Shown here one piece after another: positions 8,983 to 18,749 of a stretch of DNA of 64,000 nt. The notes under the pieces are model-generated. The model was given only the letters and a program-made list of their open reading frames with translations. It searched no databases and was not told the DNA's origin. A program made the translations under genes and the position numbers. The first letter of the stretch is position 1. Every line of letters starts with the position of its first letter. Origin of the DNA: Rosistilla oblonga (GTDB taxonomy: Bacteria > Planctomycetota > Planctomycetia > Pirellulales > Pirellulaceae); contig NZ_CP036292.1 of the NCBI RefSeq assembly GCF_007751715.1, positions 5,401,339 to 5,465,338 on the forward strand, in the 5' to 3' direction.

Positions 8983-9831
8983 TTAAGCTGGCACGTGGAG
9001 GCTAAAGGTCTCGTGAACCGTCGTGTCGATCGTGGCGCACAGCGACTCGAGATCCAGATCGTCCTCGTCGTACCCAAACGGCGTCTCCACATGTTCGGCG
9101 ACGGTCTCCAGCCCCAGCATGAAGTAGGCGGTGATGATCGTGATAAACAGCGTCCAAATTCGGAAGTCGTGCACGATCGCCCAAGGCAACGAAACGAGAA
9201 AGATGCCGACGCACTGTCGCGCGAAAACGCGATAGGATTTGACGATCCGGGTTTTCAGAATCCGTTCGCATCCGCCGCAGATATCCATCAATCGCAGCAG
9301 TTCCGCATCGAGCACCCGCAGCTCGTCCCCATCGATTCGCCCGCTCCGCTTGGCATCCCACACGATCTGGTACAACTGAGCCGCGATCGCCTGAGGAATA
9401 TGCTTCGCGCGACCCACCAACAGCTCCAGCGATTCCCGCGTCTCGTCGTCGATCTCTTCGCGCAGATGGCACCGCAGCGCGACCGGGAACGCGACGATCA
9501 ACTGCAAGGCCCGCGATCGCGTCTCGTCGGTCAGCCCGTCGCTGCTTGTCAACTTGATCCCAAGATTGCGACATGCGTTGACCAACCCGCCCCACAAAAT
9601 ACGAGCTTCCCACCAGCGGCTGTAAGCGGTGTTGGTACGGAAGACCAACAGCAATCCGAGCACGAACGAGAGCACGCCATGAAACTGGGAAGGCGTGTTG
9701 ATCGCGTCGTGGTAGCGAGAGTACTCCAGCCAGATCGGCAACAGCGAATAGCAGCCTACCAGCAGCGCGAGCCCGCCAACGTAGGCGAGTGTTTTGCTGG
9801 TCGCCAGCGGTCGAATCATTCCGGTAAACAT
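8983..9831 (-). CDS. Bestrophin-family anion channel
   Basis: A 282-residue membrane protein of the bestrophin family (RFP-TM, UPF0187). It shows the characteristic stretch VLGLLLVFRTNTAYSRWWEAR after the first two helices, GGLVNACRNL, a long cytoplasmic helical part, and the late segment YFMLGLETVAEHVETPFG, followed by the typical acidic end with DLDLESLC. Bacterial bestrophins form pentameric chloride or cation channels in the inner membrane. It is slightly short at the N-terminus compared with about 300 residues. Start is ATG 9831. No operon partner. Confidence 0.92.
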   Translation of the reverse strand: MFTGMIRPLATSKTLAYVGGLALLVGCYSLLPIWLEYSRYHDAINTPSQFHGVLSFVLGLLLVFRTNTAYSRWWEARILWGGLVNACRNLGIKLTSSDGLTDETRSRALQLIVAFPVALRCHLREEIDDETRESLELLVGRAKHIPQAIAAQLYQIVWDAKRSGRIDGDELRVLDAELLRLMDICGGCERILKTRIVKSYRVFARQCVGIFLVSLPWAIVHDFRIWTLFITIITAYFMLGLETVAEHVETPFGYDEDDLDLESLCATIDTTVHETFSLHVPA

Positions 9832-10088
9832 AGAGCGGCTTGGGGAAGTTGGCGGAGCGGACGTTTGAACGCCATGTTAGATCAGCCTCCACCGCATTTG
9901 TAGGCAACTGAATCAGAAAACATCGCCCCAGCTGCCGCCGGTCGCCGCAAGGCCCGCCACCGACGCAGCGTATCGGATCAGCTCACTTCACGCGGACGCC
10001 GCGTTGGCTGCAGAAGACTTAGATATGCAGCGAACCAGCGAGCCCCCCGCCACAAGCCAGTCGTGAACTCTCGTCCCGGTCGGCGCAT
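9832..10088. other. Gap between bestrophin gene and tRNA terminator
   Basis: No gene or clear signal seen apart from the terminator that begins at 10089. Confidence 0.4.
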
Positions 10089-10134
10089 AAAAAAACCCAA
10101 CGTTTCCGGCTGTGGACAGCTCAGAAACGCTGGG
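10089..10134 (-). terminator. Rho-independent terminator of tRNA-Lys
   Basis: On the minus strand an 11-bp stem (10096-10106 with 10124-10134, one G-T wobble) is followed by seven T (plus-strand A-run 10089-10095). It lies 87 bp downstream of the tRNA. Confidence 0.85.
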
Positions 10135-10220
10135 AAAATGCTTTTATTTCGCTAGGCGAATCAAACCGTTTTGCATCGAGCGAAACTCGATGATGGCGGT
10201 TGAAGCCAAGCGAAAAATAG

Positions 10221-10293
<73 letters not shown>

Positions 10294-10331
10294 ATTTTTT
10301 TCGTGTGGTGAGTTTACCAATTTGTCCCGGG

Positions 10332-10360
10332 TCTGCAAAGGCGTGTTTTGGCAATGTCAA
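10332..10360 (-). promoter_or_regulatory. Candidate promoter of tRNA-Lys
   Basis: Minus strand TTGACA (plus 10355-10360), a 17-base spacer, then TGCAGA (10332-10337), about 40 bp before the tRNA. The -35 is perfect but the -10 is poor. Confidence 0.35.
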
Positions 10361-10391
10361 AATGTTTGCTTCACGCCGATTTCGCAGCCGG

Positions 10392-13300
10392 TTATTCCAT
10401 GTGTGGCAGCCGACGCCCCTGGCGATTGGCCAGCTCAAGCTGTTCGATCAACTCCTCCGCACTCGGGAAGGTGGCGGCGATCGAGATCAGTTTCCGATCG
10501 TCGACTTCATCCGATTCGCGTTGGGCGATCACGTTATCGACCTCCTCTTCCAACGAGGCCAACCAGACAGGCAGGTCGAGCCCCGAGCCGGCAGGATTGC
10601 GAGTCATCAGTTCGGCTTCCTGGTCCAACAGATCGAAGGCGTGCGAATATTGTTGCTTGTCGGCATCGTTCATCGCCAATTTGATCAACGCTCGCATCCG
10701 ATCGATCGTCATCGGTTGGATAAAGCGTTCGCTGATCCGATCGGCAACCGTCGGCATCCGCATCGCATATTTGTTTTGCAGTTCCTGCAACTTCTGCAGA
10801 TACAGTTCGGCTTCGGCACCGATCCGTTCGGCCAACGAGCGTCGCCAGGCGGCCGCCGCGGAATCGAAGCCGCTGCGGACAAGGATCTCATGCGCCCACA
10901 TCACCGGTCGCAAATTCCAAGCGATCCGATCGTAACGGACTCGCAATCGCAGGAAGTCCAAGAACATATAGATCAGGTCGCCGCGATCGCTTTGCGTTGT
11001 CGTGCTGTTGTAATCGCGATATTCGCTGTGGTGATCGAGGATCGATTCGAAGACGATCTCCAGATGCTGTTCCGCTTTTTTCAGCGGCAACGTATCTCCC
11101 AACGCTTCGACCAGCGGAGTCCCCGCCAACGCATCGGGATCTTCCATCAACCGCTGCAACCAATTGTCGACGCCTTGATGCAAGATCGCCCGAATGTTCC
11201 CCAGTTTGAGAAACGATTGAGTGAAGATCGGGTCGCCGTAGGCGCGAATGAACTGCACGAGTTCCATCCACGATTTGCCGTCCGAGGCGGTTTCCAGAAC
11301 CGACAACCGCAGCGTTCGGCTGTGCGCCAACCAACTGCCCAACAGCGTTTCGGTCAGTTTTTCCAACAGCGAGATCAATTCGCCCGAATCATCGTGCTCC
11401 GATTTTTCCCATGTGCGAACCGTGTCGACAAGCGACTGCACCATGCTGCGAAAACCAAAACCGAACAGCGAGTCGAACTCGGTGACCGCTCCGGGACCAA
11501 CCGGATTGTGATGCTCCATCAACCGCGCCGTCTCGACCAATTGGCAAGCGAGCGCAAGGTGCCCCTGCCGCGGCAACCACTGCAGCAAATGAGTCAGCAA
11601 GCGGCGGCGCAAACGCGTCGTGAAAATCTTGACGGGGTCGCCACCACGAGCCAATGGAATGTACAGCAGGCTCTTGGTTTGGATCGCTCGCAGCACATCG
11701 GGGAACTGTTTTTTGACATCCTCACCGCGGCCATCGATCAGCGCGGAGAACATCTGGATCACCTGTTGATCGTCGTCGCTCATCGACTCCATCAACAGCG
11801 CCGCCACCGAAGCTCCGCCCGGTTCGGCGCCAAGCGATCCGGTTAAGACGCGTCGCGCATCGGAGGTTTCGACTGCGGTGCCGATGATCCGTTCGATCAA
11901 CGAATCGCGGACCATCCGTCGGCGATCGTAAGTGCTCATCGAATCGTCGTCGGCTCCACCGGTCGGAATCCGGTAGTGCTGAACAGCTTCCAACAACTCC
12001 AACAACCCGGCTCGATTATGAGCCGCCTGTTGCGTCCATTGGGCCATCAAGTCGATCCGGCGACGGACCAGTTCACGATCCTTCTGCTCTTCGGCTTCGG
12101 CGTGTGCGATGCTGCGGAAATCGGCGGCGATCACCCACAAGCGTGCCAACGAGGTGAGGAAGCTGAGGTGTTCGACCAGGCGACGCGATTCGGCTTCGAG
12201 TTCATCTTGGCTGCCGTCTCCCTCATCGAAGACCGCCCCTTCAAATCCGTCGTTGGTGGTGTCTTGATAGGTGACGTTTTCGTACGCGGCATCAAAAAGA
12301 TCTTCGCTCTCATCGTCATCCTCGCCCCCCTGCTCGACCGCTTCGAGTTCGCGATCCCAGTCGCGTTTGCGTGTCGAATGTTCGCCCAACGCAAAATGAG
12401 GTGGATGCCAAAACTCTTCGGCGTTCGCTTCCAAGAAGTCGAAAAATTTGTGGACCAGTTCCCAAGGACGCTCCGCTCCCGGCTTGGATCGATCGCCGCG
12501 GCGAGCTGTCTGCCGCAAACTAGCCAACCAGCGTTCGGCAATTCGAGGAAAGGAGCTGTTGCCGCGTTCGAGTCCAACTTCGGCGGCGTTGCCCAACCAA
12601 TGCATCAACAGAGCCATCGAGGCGACGAAGTCCTCGCGTTCCAACAATGCACCGATCACCAACGCGTAAGCTCGCGGCGAATCAAACGCTTGCGCGTGGG
12701 GAGCCCAGAATTTGACATCCCCCGCCGACGCGCCACCGCGATGCCAGATCCGCAACGCTCCGGCGACAAGCTTTGCCGATTCGTAGGTCTCCAGCGGATC
12801 GGTCGCTTCCAAATCGGCGACTTCGTGAGCTGCGAACTGCCGCCACCACATCGCCGCTTCGCGGAACTGATGGTCCAAGATCGCAAAGCACTTCTCGTCG
12901 TCGACCGCTGCCGCTTCGCTCCAAACGCGAGCGGTGTAGCCGAACAATTGCTCCATCAACGCGATCAATTCGTCGACGCGATGATCGTGAACCGCGCTGT
13001 CGGGACCGTGGAACCGGGAAAAGTTCCCCGCGAATCCGATGATGTTCCAGGGGTCGACCATCGCACCACAGTCGATCCCGCGGTGGACCAGATCCATCAC
13101 CTGGGCAGGGACTTCAGCCGCCGTTGCCAGATCGCCTTTGTGCAGCGCTCGCAAGCCTTCGGTCATCGCGCAATCGATCCGGCTCTGCATCCGCGCGTTC
13201 GTCACGTGGACGACATCGGTCTGCCGCTTGGCCGCATCGGGAAAGCCCATTCGTGCGTAGAGCTTCGCCAGGTGAACGTGTTGCAATTGCTTGGCTCGCT

Positions 13301-14414
13301 GCTGCGCAAGCGATGCGTTGAGATGCTGTCGCGCGGCGCCAAAGGCTTGATGTCGAACGAGTGCTTCGGCATGCAACCGCTCGCCATGCGGCCCGCTCAT
13401 ATTGTTCAACAGATAGTCGTAAAACTCGTCGCGAAACTGGGCGATCTCTGGACACAGTGTCGCCAGCGTGGTCGTCGATCCGTGGGCTGAAGGTCCCCAA
13501 CCGCTGATCCCCGACGCCATCAAGATCGTGCCAGCCAAGACCGCGGCGGCTTCTTCGGCCAACTGGTCCGGCGGCACATCGCTCGCCTCGCTAACACGAC
13601 TCTGCAACGCGTCGAGCGTGACCTGTTGAACCAGGAAGCGGCGGTAGCGTCCCTGGCTGTCGATCGCGTGCGGGTCCCAGGTGCCGAAGTGATAATTCGG
13701 TCGTCGATTGACCGGGTGATCGAAATCGTAGGCTCGCGGATCGTAAGCGAGTTCCGAGAGCAGGTCGACGTCAAAATGAGCCGCCCGCAGGATCGATTCA
13801 TCGGTCCCGCGAAGGATCTCCAACGCGCGGACGACAACGTCGTGATAACGCCCCGACGCTACGCCAACCCCTTCGATATAAAGCGGGATCGGAGCGACCC
13901 ATTCGTGCGGATAGGGATGGCAGCGGCGGTTTTCCAGCGTCGCTACGGGACGGTATCCGACACAATTGTTCAGACTGGCGATCGCACCGCTGACGATCCG
14001 ATCGGTCTCCTCCCAAGGGCCGCCCTGCTGCAGGACAGCCTCGATGCAACGCCCTAGGAAAAAGCTGTTGATCAAGACTTCGGGAGGCTGATGAAACAGT
14101 AGATCGCGATGGAAATCGATGTACGCCGGCAGCAGATCGCTCCAGACCAAACGGACAACCATCCGCGCCTGTTCGACGCTGGCAAACGCACTGCTGGTCC
14201 CTTCCAACTCGCCCAATGCTGTCTTGATTCGATCGCCCAAGTTGATCCAAGCCGCCTGGCTGAACAACGGGTCGGTGACCAGCGACGGCTGACACAACAG
14301 GTCGATATTCGCCAGCGTGCGAGGATCGCTTGCGCCCGACGAAAAATTCAGGTATCCCGCGATCTGGCGGATCGCGTCGTCGGCATTCGATGGAGGCGGG
14401 TTCTGGAGGGGCAT
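10392..14414 (-). CDS. Large helical protein of unknown function (1340 residues)
   Basis: I do not recognise this family. The protein is soluble, with no signal peptide and no membrane helix, and is rich in Ala, Leu, Glu and Arg with long amphipathic helices. It looks like a helical-repeat scaffold. An acidic patch (GGEDDDESEDLFDAAYEN) lies mid-protein near residue 720. No Walker, kinase or protease motif is visible. I start it at ATG 14414 (MPLQNPPP). ATG 14447 and TTG 14459 are also in frame, and no Shine-Dalgarno site separates them. It is the last gene of the minus-strand MoxR block, 219 bp after the MoxR stop, where a DUF58 gene is often found. A role with the MoxR chaperone is only a guess from position. 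Its end lies about 100 bp from the tRNA-Lys gene, beyond it. Confidence 0.8.
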   Translation of the reverse strand: MPLQNPPPSNADDAIRQIAGYLNFSSGASDPRTLANIDLLCQPSLVTDPLFSQAAWINLGDRIKTALGELEGTSSAFASVEQARMVVRLVWSDLLPAYIDFHRDLLFHQPPEVLINSFFLGRCIEAVLQQGGPWEETDRIVSGAIASLNNCVGYRPVATLENRRCHPYPHEWVAPIPLYIEGVGVASGRYHDVVVRALEILRGTDESILRAAHFDVDLLSELAYDPRAYDFDHPVNRRPNYHFGTWDPHAIDSQGRYRRFLVQQVTLDALQSRVSEASDVPPDQLAEEAAAVLAGTILMASGISGWGPSAHGSTTTLATLCPEIAQFRDEFYDYLLNNMSGPHGERLHAEALVRHQAFGAARQHLNASLAQQRAKQLQHVHLAKLYARMGFPDAAKRQTDVVHVTNARMQSRIDCAMTEGLRALHKGDLATAAEVPAQVMDLVHRGIDCGAMVDPWNIIGFAGNFSRFHGPDSAVHDHRVDELIALMEQLFGYTARVWSEAAAVDDEKCFAILDHQFREAAMWWRQFAAHEVADLEATDPLETYESAKLVAGALRIWHRGGASAGDVKFWAPHAQAFDSPRAYALVIGALLEREDFVASMALLMHWLGNAAEVGLERGNSSFPRIAERWLASLRQTARRGDRSKPGAERPWELVHKFFDFLEANAEEFWHPPHFALGEHSTRKRDWDRELEAVEQGGEDDDESEDLFDAAYENVTYQDTTNDGFEGAVFDEGDGSQDELEAESRRLVEHLSFLTSLARLWVIAADFRSIAHAEAEEQKDRELVRRRIDLMAQWTQQAAHNRAGLLELLEAVQHYRIPTGGADDDSMSTYDRRRMVRDSLIERIIGTAVETSDARRVLTGSLGAEPGGASVAALLMESMSDDDQQVIQMFSALIDGRGEDVKKQFPDVLRAIQTKSLLYIPLARGGDPVKIFTTRLRRRLLTHLLQWLPRQGHLALACQLVETARLMEHHNPVGPGAVTEFDSLFGFGFRSMVQSLVDTVRTWEKSEHDDSGELISLLEKLTETLLGSWLAHSRTLRLSVLETASDGKSWMELVQFIRAYGDPIFTQSFLKLGNIRAILHQGVDNWLQRLMEDPDALAGTPLVEALGDTLPLKKAEQHLEIVFESILDHHSEYRDYNSTTTQSDRGDLIYMFLDFLRLRVRYDRIAWNLRPVMWAHEILVRSGFDSAAAAWRRSLAERIGAEAELYLQKLQELQNKYAMRMPTVADRISERFIQPMTIDRMRALIKLAMNDADKQQYSHAFDLLDQEAELMTRNPAGSGLDLPVWLASLEEEVDNVIAQRESDEVDDRKLISIAATFPSAEELIEQLELANRQGRRLPHME

Positions 14415-14633
14415 GAAGAACAGTCCGTTGGTCGTCGCAGCAAACATTGCACCAAGCAATGCCAGCAGCTAAGAAAACGCAGCGCGACCCCAATCCTAGG
14501 ATAAAAGTGGGGTCGAGGTCTAGGCGGGGAGCGATCCGCCGTCCACCCACCTGCGGCACCAGCGGCCCCTTGACACGCTTAGAACGCGACACAACGGCAG
14601 AATAGACGCAGTTCGGGCTCGTTCGAGCTAGCC

Positions 14634-15620
14634 TCAGCTGCGGGGGACTTCGACCGAACGGATCAACGCCGTCAACTCTTCGTCGACCCGCCGCCCCTCG
14701 ACCTCCGCCTCGGCTGTCAATTGAACGCGGTGCCGCAGCGCCGGCAGCACGACTTCGACGACGTCGTCGGGGGTCGCATAGTCGCGGCCGCCAAAAGCCG
14801 CCAGCGTGCGAGCCGACTGCATCAACGCGATCCCCGCCCGCGGCGAAGCTCCGATATGCAGCGACGGCCAATTGCGTGTCAGGCGGACGAGATTGTTGAT
14901 GTAATCGACAAGCGAATCGTCGATCCGAACGGTGCCACACAGAGCTATCATTTCACGAATCTCCTGCGGCGACGTGACGGTCGCAACTTCGTCGTGCAGG
15001 CGCTGATTTAAATCGATCTGCAGGCTGTGCATGCGGAGGATCTCCGCTTCCTGCTGGCTGTCGGGGTAATCGATGATCAGTTTAAACATGAACCGATCCA
15101 ATTGAGCTTCGGGAAGGTTGTAGGTCCCTTCGCTCTCCAGCGGATTCTGCGTCGCCATGACCAGAAAAGGGCGCGGCACTTCGTGGCTGACGCCGTCGAT
15201 CGTGACGCGGTATTCCTGCATGATCTCCAACAACGCCGCATGGGTTTTGGCGGGCGAGCGGTTGATCTCGTCGGCCAGCAACAACTGTGTGAAGACCGGT
15301 CCCGGATGAAACCGGAATTCCGATTCCTTCATGTCGAAGACCGGTGCCCCGGTGATATCCGACGGCATCAGATCGGCGGTGAATTGAATCCGTCCGAATT
15401 GGCAACCGAGGACTTTGCCGAGCGTTCGCACGAACAGCGTCTTACCCAACCCGGGGACGCTCTCGATCAATACATGCCCATGGCTGAACAATGCCGTCAG
15501 CGTCCCCAACACCAATTCGTCCTGGCCGACATAAAGCTTGCCGATCTCTTGGGTCAGGCGTTGATAGATCTCGCGGGCGCGTTCAAAGCGTTCTGGCGAC
15601 GGCGGAGTGGTCTCGATCAA
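14634..15620 (-). CDS. MoxR-family AAA+ ATPase
   Basis: A 328-residue MoxR-type AAA+ chaperone. Walker A is the family form VPGLGKT, Walker B is LLLADEINR with the following SPAKT, and sensor 1 is MATQNPLESEGTYNLPEAQLDR. The C-terminal lid contains ASPRAGIALMQSARTLAA. MoxR ATPases usually act with VWA-containing DUF58 partners on metal or complex insertion. Here the upstream neighbours are DUF4350, DUF4129, a membrane protein, SpoIIM-like and RDD genes, all on the same strand. It overlaps the DUF4350 gene by 4 bp (ATGA), so the two are probably translationally coupled. Confidence 0.95.
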   Translation of the reverse strand: MIETTPPSPERFERAREIYQRLTQEIGKLYVGQDELVLGTLTALFSHGHVLIESVPGLGKTLFVRTLGKVLGCQFGRIQFTADLMPSDITGAPVFDMKESEFRFHPGPVFTQLLLADEINRSPAKTHAALLEIMQEYRVTIDGVSHEVPRPFLVMATQNPLESEGTYNLPEAQLDRFMFKLIIDYPDSQQEAEILRMHSLQIDLNQRLHDEVATVTSPQEIREMIALCGTVRIDDSLVDYINNLVRLTRNWPSLHIGASPRAGIALMQSARTLAAFGGRDYATPDDVVEVVLPALRHRVQLTAEAEVEGRRVDEELTALIRSVEVPRS

Positions 15621-16891
15621 GGTGCTTCTCCTCTTCCATTTGGTTTATCGTTTGCGGTGCTCGCTGAAGGCAACACCCAAGGGCCCGATTCCTCGCCGCG
15701 AACCTGCACGAAGTATTCGGAAATTCGTTGCCGCGCATAGTCGGTGTCTCCGCTGCGTTGCAGCAGTTCAGCAACCGCGGCGACATGTTCACCAAAGTCG
15801 CCCGTCGGCGGCGGTGGCAGACGGCGGGGCCGCCCAAAGATCGGCAACAGTGCCAGGATCGCGACAAATCCCAACAGCACGACGTGCATCGTCGTCATAC
15901 TCAACGGCCACTGCGTCAGCAGTTCCATCCCTGCTGCCAGGTCGTCGTCGGAATCGCTGCCGACGCGAGCGCCCATCAGATCGGTCCGCAGAAAACCAAT
16001 CTCTCCCGGCGAACCACTCAGCTGGACCAAATGATCCGCAAAAACGCGATTCACCGAATTGGACAACGGAAGGTTCATCAGACACTCGCCGCTGCACAGC
16101 ACCAGGACTTGCGAATCGGGCCACATCTCGGATGTCAATCGCGCCGCCACGATATCGTCATCCGCCGATCGCAGCAGCGGTTCCAGTTCGACCGACGGCG
16201 GATCGTCTTCGTCGACGGTCTCGCTGCGAAACGTCCCCGTCGAAAACTGGCTGTCGGTATCGATATCGAAGGGACGAATCGTGGCCCGCGTCGTCAAACG
16301 CTGCGGCAGCGGATCGATCTGATCGGCCCAGGGACCGCTGAAATCCTTGGCTGTCGTGTAATGCGGATGGAAATCGGCAGTGAACCAACCATTGCTGTAC
16401 GATGTCACCGCGGGCGCCGCAACGGTTCCAAACGTCGGTTCCGCAGCGGTAGTCAACGCTCGAACCTGCCGCCGCCGATACTCCAACCGCTGGTCGGGCG
16501 CGGCATCGGAAAGCGCTTGCTGCCAATACCTCGATTCGGTCGACTGCAATCCGCGGACGACATAGACCAGCGTTCGCGGAGCTTCAGCCAACCACTGGTC
16601 CAGCCAGCGGGTAGCTTCCATGCTGGGAACTTGATCGGCGTCGGGAAACCAGACGATTGCATCGAGCCGCCCCGCCGACCGCGACAAGCGTTTGAGCGTC
16701 CGCGATTCCCAACCGCGGAGATCGTACATCTTGCGGAACGCGGCAACGCCGTTGATGCTTTTGGTCCCTTGATGCGAATAGGAATAACCATAAGGCGTGG
16801 TCAGTTTGTGCGGGCTCGACAGCATCACATAGATCGCGTAAACGATCGCGACCAGCACCAGCAATCCCCAGGGTCCCCAAGAGCGTCTCAT
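15617..16891 (-). CDS. DUF4350 domain membrane-anchored protein
   Basis: A 424-residue protein: one N-terminal membrane helix (WGLLVLVAIVYAIYVML), then a DUF4350-like domain (GVAAFRKMYDLRGWESRTL, followed by IVWFPDADQVPS), a long extracytoplasmic region and a second helix near residue 350 (MHVVLLGFVAILALLPIFG). The tail is cytoplasmic. DUF4350 proteins commonly lie between MoxR and DUF4129 genes and have no established activity. Both ends overlap their neighbours by 4 bp. The order matches known MoxR clusters, which supports the call more than any single motif. Confidence 0.82.
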   Translation of the reverse strand: MRRSWGPWGLLVLVAIVYAIYVMLSSPHKLTTPYGYSYSHQGTKSINGVAAFRKMYDLRGWESRTLKRLSRSAGRLDAIVWFPDADQVPSMEATRWLDQWLAEAPRTLVYVVRGLQSTESRYWQQALSDAAPDQRLEYRRRQVRALTTAAEPTFGTVAAPAVTSYSNGWFTADFHPHYTTAKDFSGPWADQIDPLPQRLTTRATIRPFDIDTDSQFSTGTFRSETVDEDDPPSVELEPLLRSADDDIVAARLTSEMWPDSQVLVLCSGECLMNLPLSNSVNRVFADHLVQLSGSPGEIGFLRTDLMGARVGSDSDDDLAAGMELLTQWPLSMTTMHVVLLGFVAILALLPIFGRPRRLPPPPTGDFGEHVAAVAELLQRSGDTDYARQRISEYFVQVRGEESGPWVLPSASTANDKPNGRGEAP

Positions 16892-17814
16892 ACCGAGGCT
16901 CCTTTACCGGCGGTTTGCTCCACGGCCGCGTGGAAGCGATCGAGCTGTTCCCAACAACTTTGAAAGCGCTGCCGCGTGAGCGTGTGATCGCCGAAAAAAG
17001 CGTCTTCGAAAGCGTGGATCGTGTTGTGCAGAATCTCTTGCAGATCGTACGACTGGCGGATCTCGCGGAGATACTGCCGGTTGGTCTTGCCGCGAGCCAA
17101 CCGCAGCAATTGATGGCGGTCCAGTTGCACCAATTCGTGGCTGAACAGATAGACGATCGCTTCGTTGTAACGGCCGGCTTCCATCAACCGCCGGGCTTCG
17201 CTCAACAGATTCGATGCCGGTTGGTCGATCTGGACCGGCAGACGCTGCAACCGTTCGGCAGTTTCGCTCTCCCGGTCGCCACGCTCGGCCGTGGCGGCAC
17301 GCCGCGGCGCGCGGTCGCGTTCATGCAACATAAACGCGTACGCAATCGCCGCCACGATCAACAGCACCAAGACCGCCAAGATCGACCATGAGATCACTTG
17401 GCCAATCATTTCGAGGATCGATTGATAGTTACCGGTCCCCTGCGTATTTGGCTTCTTCGCTGCCTCGTATCCCACCGTTCGCGCCGCCACATCGTCGTCG
17501 GCCGCGTCGGTCTCTTCGACCGGGACAGCTATGACACGATCCTCGTCGCGATCAAACCAGGGGACGTTCCCCAACGACTCGAGGGCACTGCGACCGATCG
17601 CGTCGGACGAATCGGATGCCTCCGCGGCCGCGGGCGAAGCTGGCGTATCGGCTAGCGTGGGCGATGGTAGAGCGATCAGCCACAGCAGCTGGCAAAGCAA
17701 CATCAAGCTGCAACGGATTGCGGCGCGGCAATCTCCACGACGGTCTTCAAATTGCGTCGCTGCAAACCGGCAGCTCGCAGTGCGATCGATCACGGAGTCT
17801 CGATGACGCATCAT
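16888..17814 (-). CDS. DUF4129 domain protein
   Basis: A 308-residue protein with an N-terminal signal or anchor (LMLLCQLLWLIALPSPTLAD), an acidic exported segment, a membrane helix near residue 140 (VISWSILAVLVLLIVAAIAYAFML), and a cytoplasmic C-terminal domain with SEARRLMEAGRYNEAIVYLF and RLARGKTNRQYLREI. The last two are typical of DUF4129, found in MoxR-linked and transglutaminase-linked loci. It overlaps the next gene's start and the previous gene's stop by 4 bp each. The long Arg-rich stretch before the signal suggests the true start could be the Met at residue 38, but the ATGA overlap favours 17814. Confidence 0.82.
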   Translation of the reverse strand: MMRHRDSVIDRTASCRFAATQFEDRRGDCRAAIRCSLMLLCQLLWLIALPSPTLADTPASPAAAEASDSSDAIGRSALESLGNVPWFDRDEDRVIAVPVEETDAADDDVAARTVGYEAAKKPNTQGTGNYQSILEMIGQVISWSILAVLVLLIVAAIAYAFMLHERDRAPRRAATAERGDRESETAERLQRLPVQIDQPASNLLSEARRLMEAGRYNEAIVYLFSHELVQLDRHQLLRLARGKTNRQYLREIRQSYDLQEILHNTIHAFEDAFFGDHTLTRQRFQSCWEQLDRFHAAVEQTAGKGASV

Positions 17815-18749
17815 GAGCCAACTCCCGGCGCAATCGCCTCCGACTCGGGAACGCCAAACTGTCGCTGCACCTCAGCTCGCAAGCCCAACTCAACATCCCA
17901 GCCTTCCAACCGGATGCGGTTATCCAAATAGCAGAGGAAGCGAAACAGCACGCTATACCCGGCCACGATCCACATCGCGACGGGGACGTAGACCAATTGC
18001 GCCACGAGATTAAAGGACCAACGCTGAGCAAAGACGCCCTGCAGAAAGATCATTGCAAAAAAGAGCGACACGGTCAGCAGGACCGACAACAACATCATCG
18101 TCACAAAACGGTTGACCGAATCGCCAACCACCGGGGTGTGAAACAGATGGCTGCGGCGAGCGAAGGTCACCGCCCCCGATTTCTCGCTGCGCAACGGACA
18201 GCGTTCCAACAACAGGATCTCTGGCGCGTGCGGCCGGAACGCGCGAAAACTGCCGACAAAGATCAGAATCAGCATCATAAAAAGTACAGCCAGGCCGTCG
18301 GCGTCGCCCAACCACCAACACCACATCAGGATCAGTAGGGCGGGGAGCGGGCCGCGGAGGATCCCCAAGATCCAAACCCATCGGCGGCAGGTGGCCCACG
18401 CATCTTGAGCGACCTGACGCCAAGTAGGCCGCTGTTCGAAGACAGCTTGGCCGATGTACAGCGTCGCAAAGATGCCCGCCAAAGGCGCCTCGAGAAAGAT
18501 CAACGAAGCCATCAGGACGACGTACTCCGTTCGCCAAGCCAAGGTCTCGTCGTCGGCGAGCCCTTCGAATTCCGATTCGATCGGCAGCCAGCCGATCAAA
18601 AGTGCGTTGAGCAGAGCGAAGGGAAGCACGCCGACAAAAAACGCCACGCACAACGGAAAGAAGTACTGACGCATCAACAGCAGCGCCAGATCGCAAAGTT
18701 CGCTACTGGATCGAGGCCGAACGACGACGTGCGTGCGATCAAGTTGCAT
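17811..18749 (-). CDS. Polytopic membrane protein of the MoxR block
   Basis: A 312-residue protein with about six membrane helices (for example FFPLCVAFFVGVLPFALLNALLIGW and MMLLSVLLTVSLFFAMIFL). I cannot name a family with confidence. The acidic linker IESEFEGLADDE and the phrase FRAFRPHAPEILLLERCPL are the only distinctive parts. The second reads like a membrane-proximal element, often seen in planctomycete homologues of this operon. Its start overlaps the SpoIIM-like gene by 11 bp and its stop overlaps the DUF4129 gene by 4 bp, so it is surely part of the same transcript. It probably belongs to a membrane complex with the RDD and SpoIIM-like proteins. Confidence 0.72.
   Translation of the reverse strand: MQLDRTHVVVRPRSSSELCDLALLLMRQYFFPLCVAFFVGVLPFALLNALLIGWLPIESEFEGLADDETLAWRTEYVVLMASLIFLEAPLAGIFATLYIGQAVFEQRPTWRQVAQDAWATCRRWVWILGILRGPLPALLILMWCWWLGDADGLAVLFMMLILIFVGSFRAFRPHAPEILLLERCPLRSEKSGAVTFARRSHLFHTPVVGDSVNRFVTMMLLSVLLTVSLFFAMIFLQGVFAQRWSFNLVAQLVYVPVAMWIVAGYSVLFRFLCYLDNRIRLEGWDVELGLRAEVQRQFGVPESEAIAPGVGS

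Noticed and set aside
10305-13490. Long plus-strand frames opposite the 1340-residue gene
   Set aside because: Composition is typical of antisense translation (Arg/Gln/His-rich) and has no membrane, motif or ribosome site. The minus frame is a single open frame of 1340 codons.
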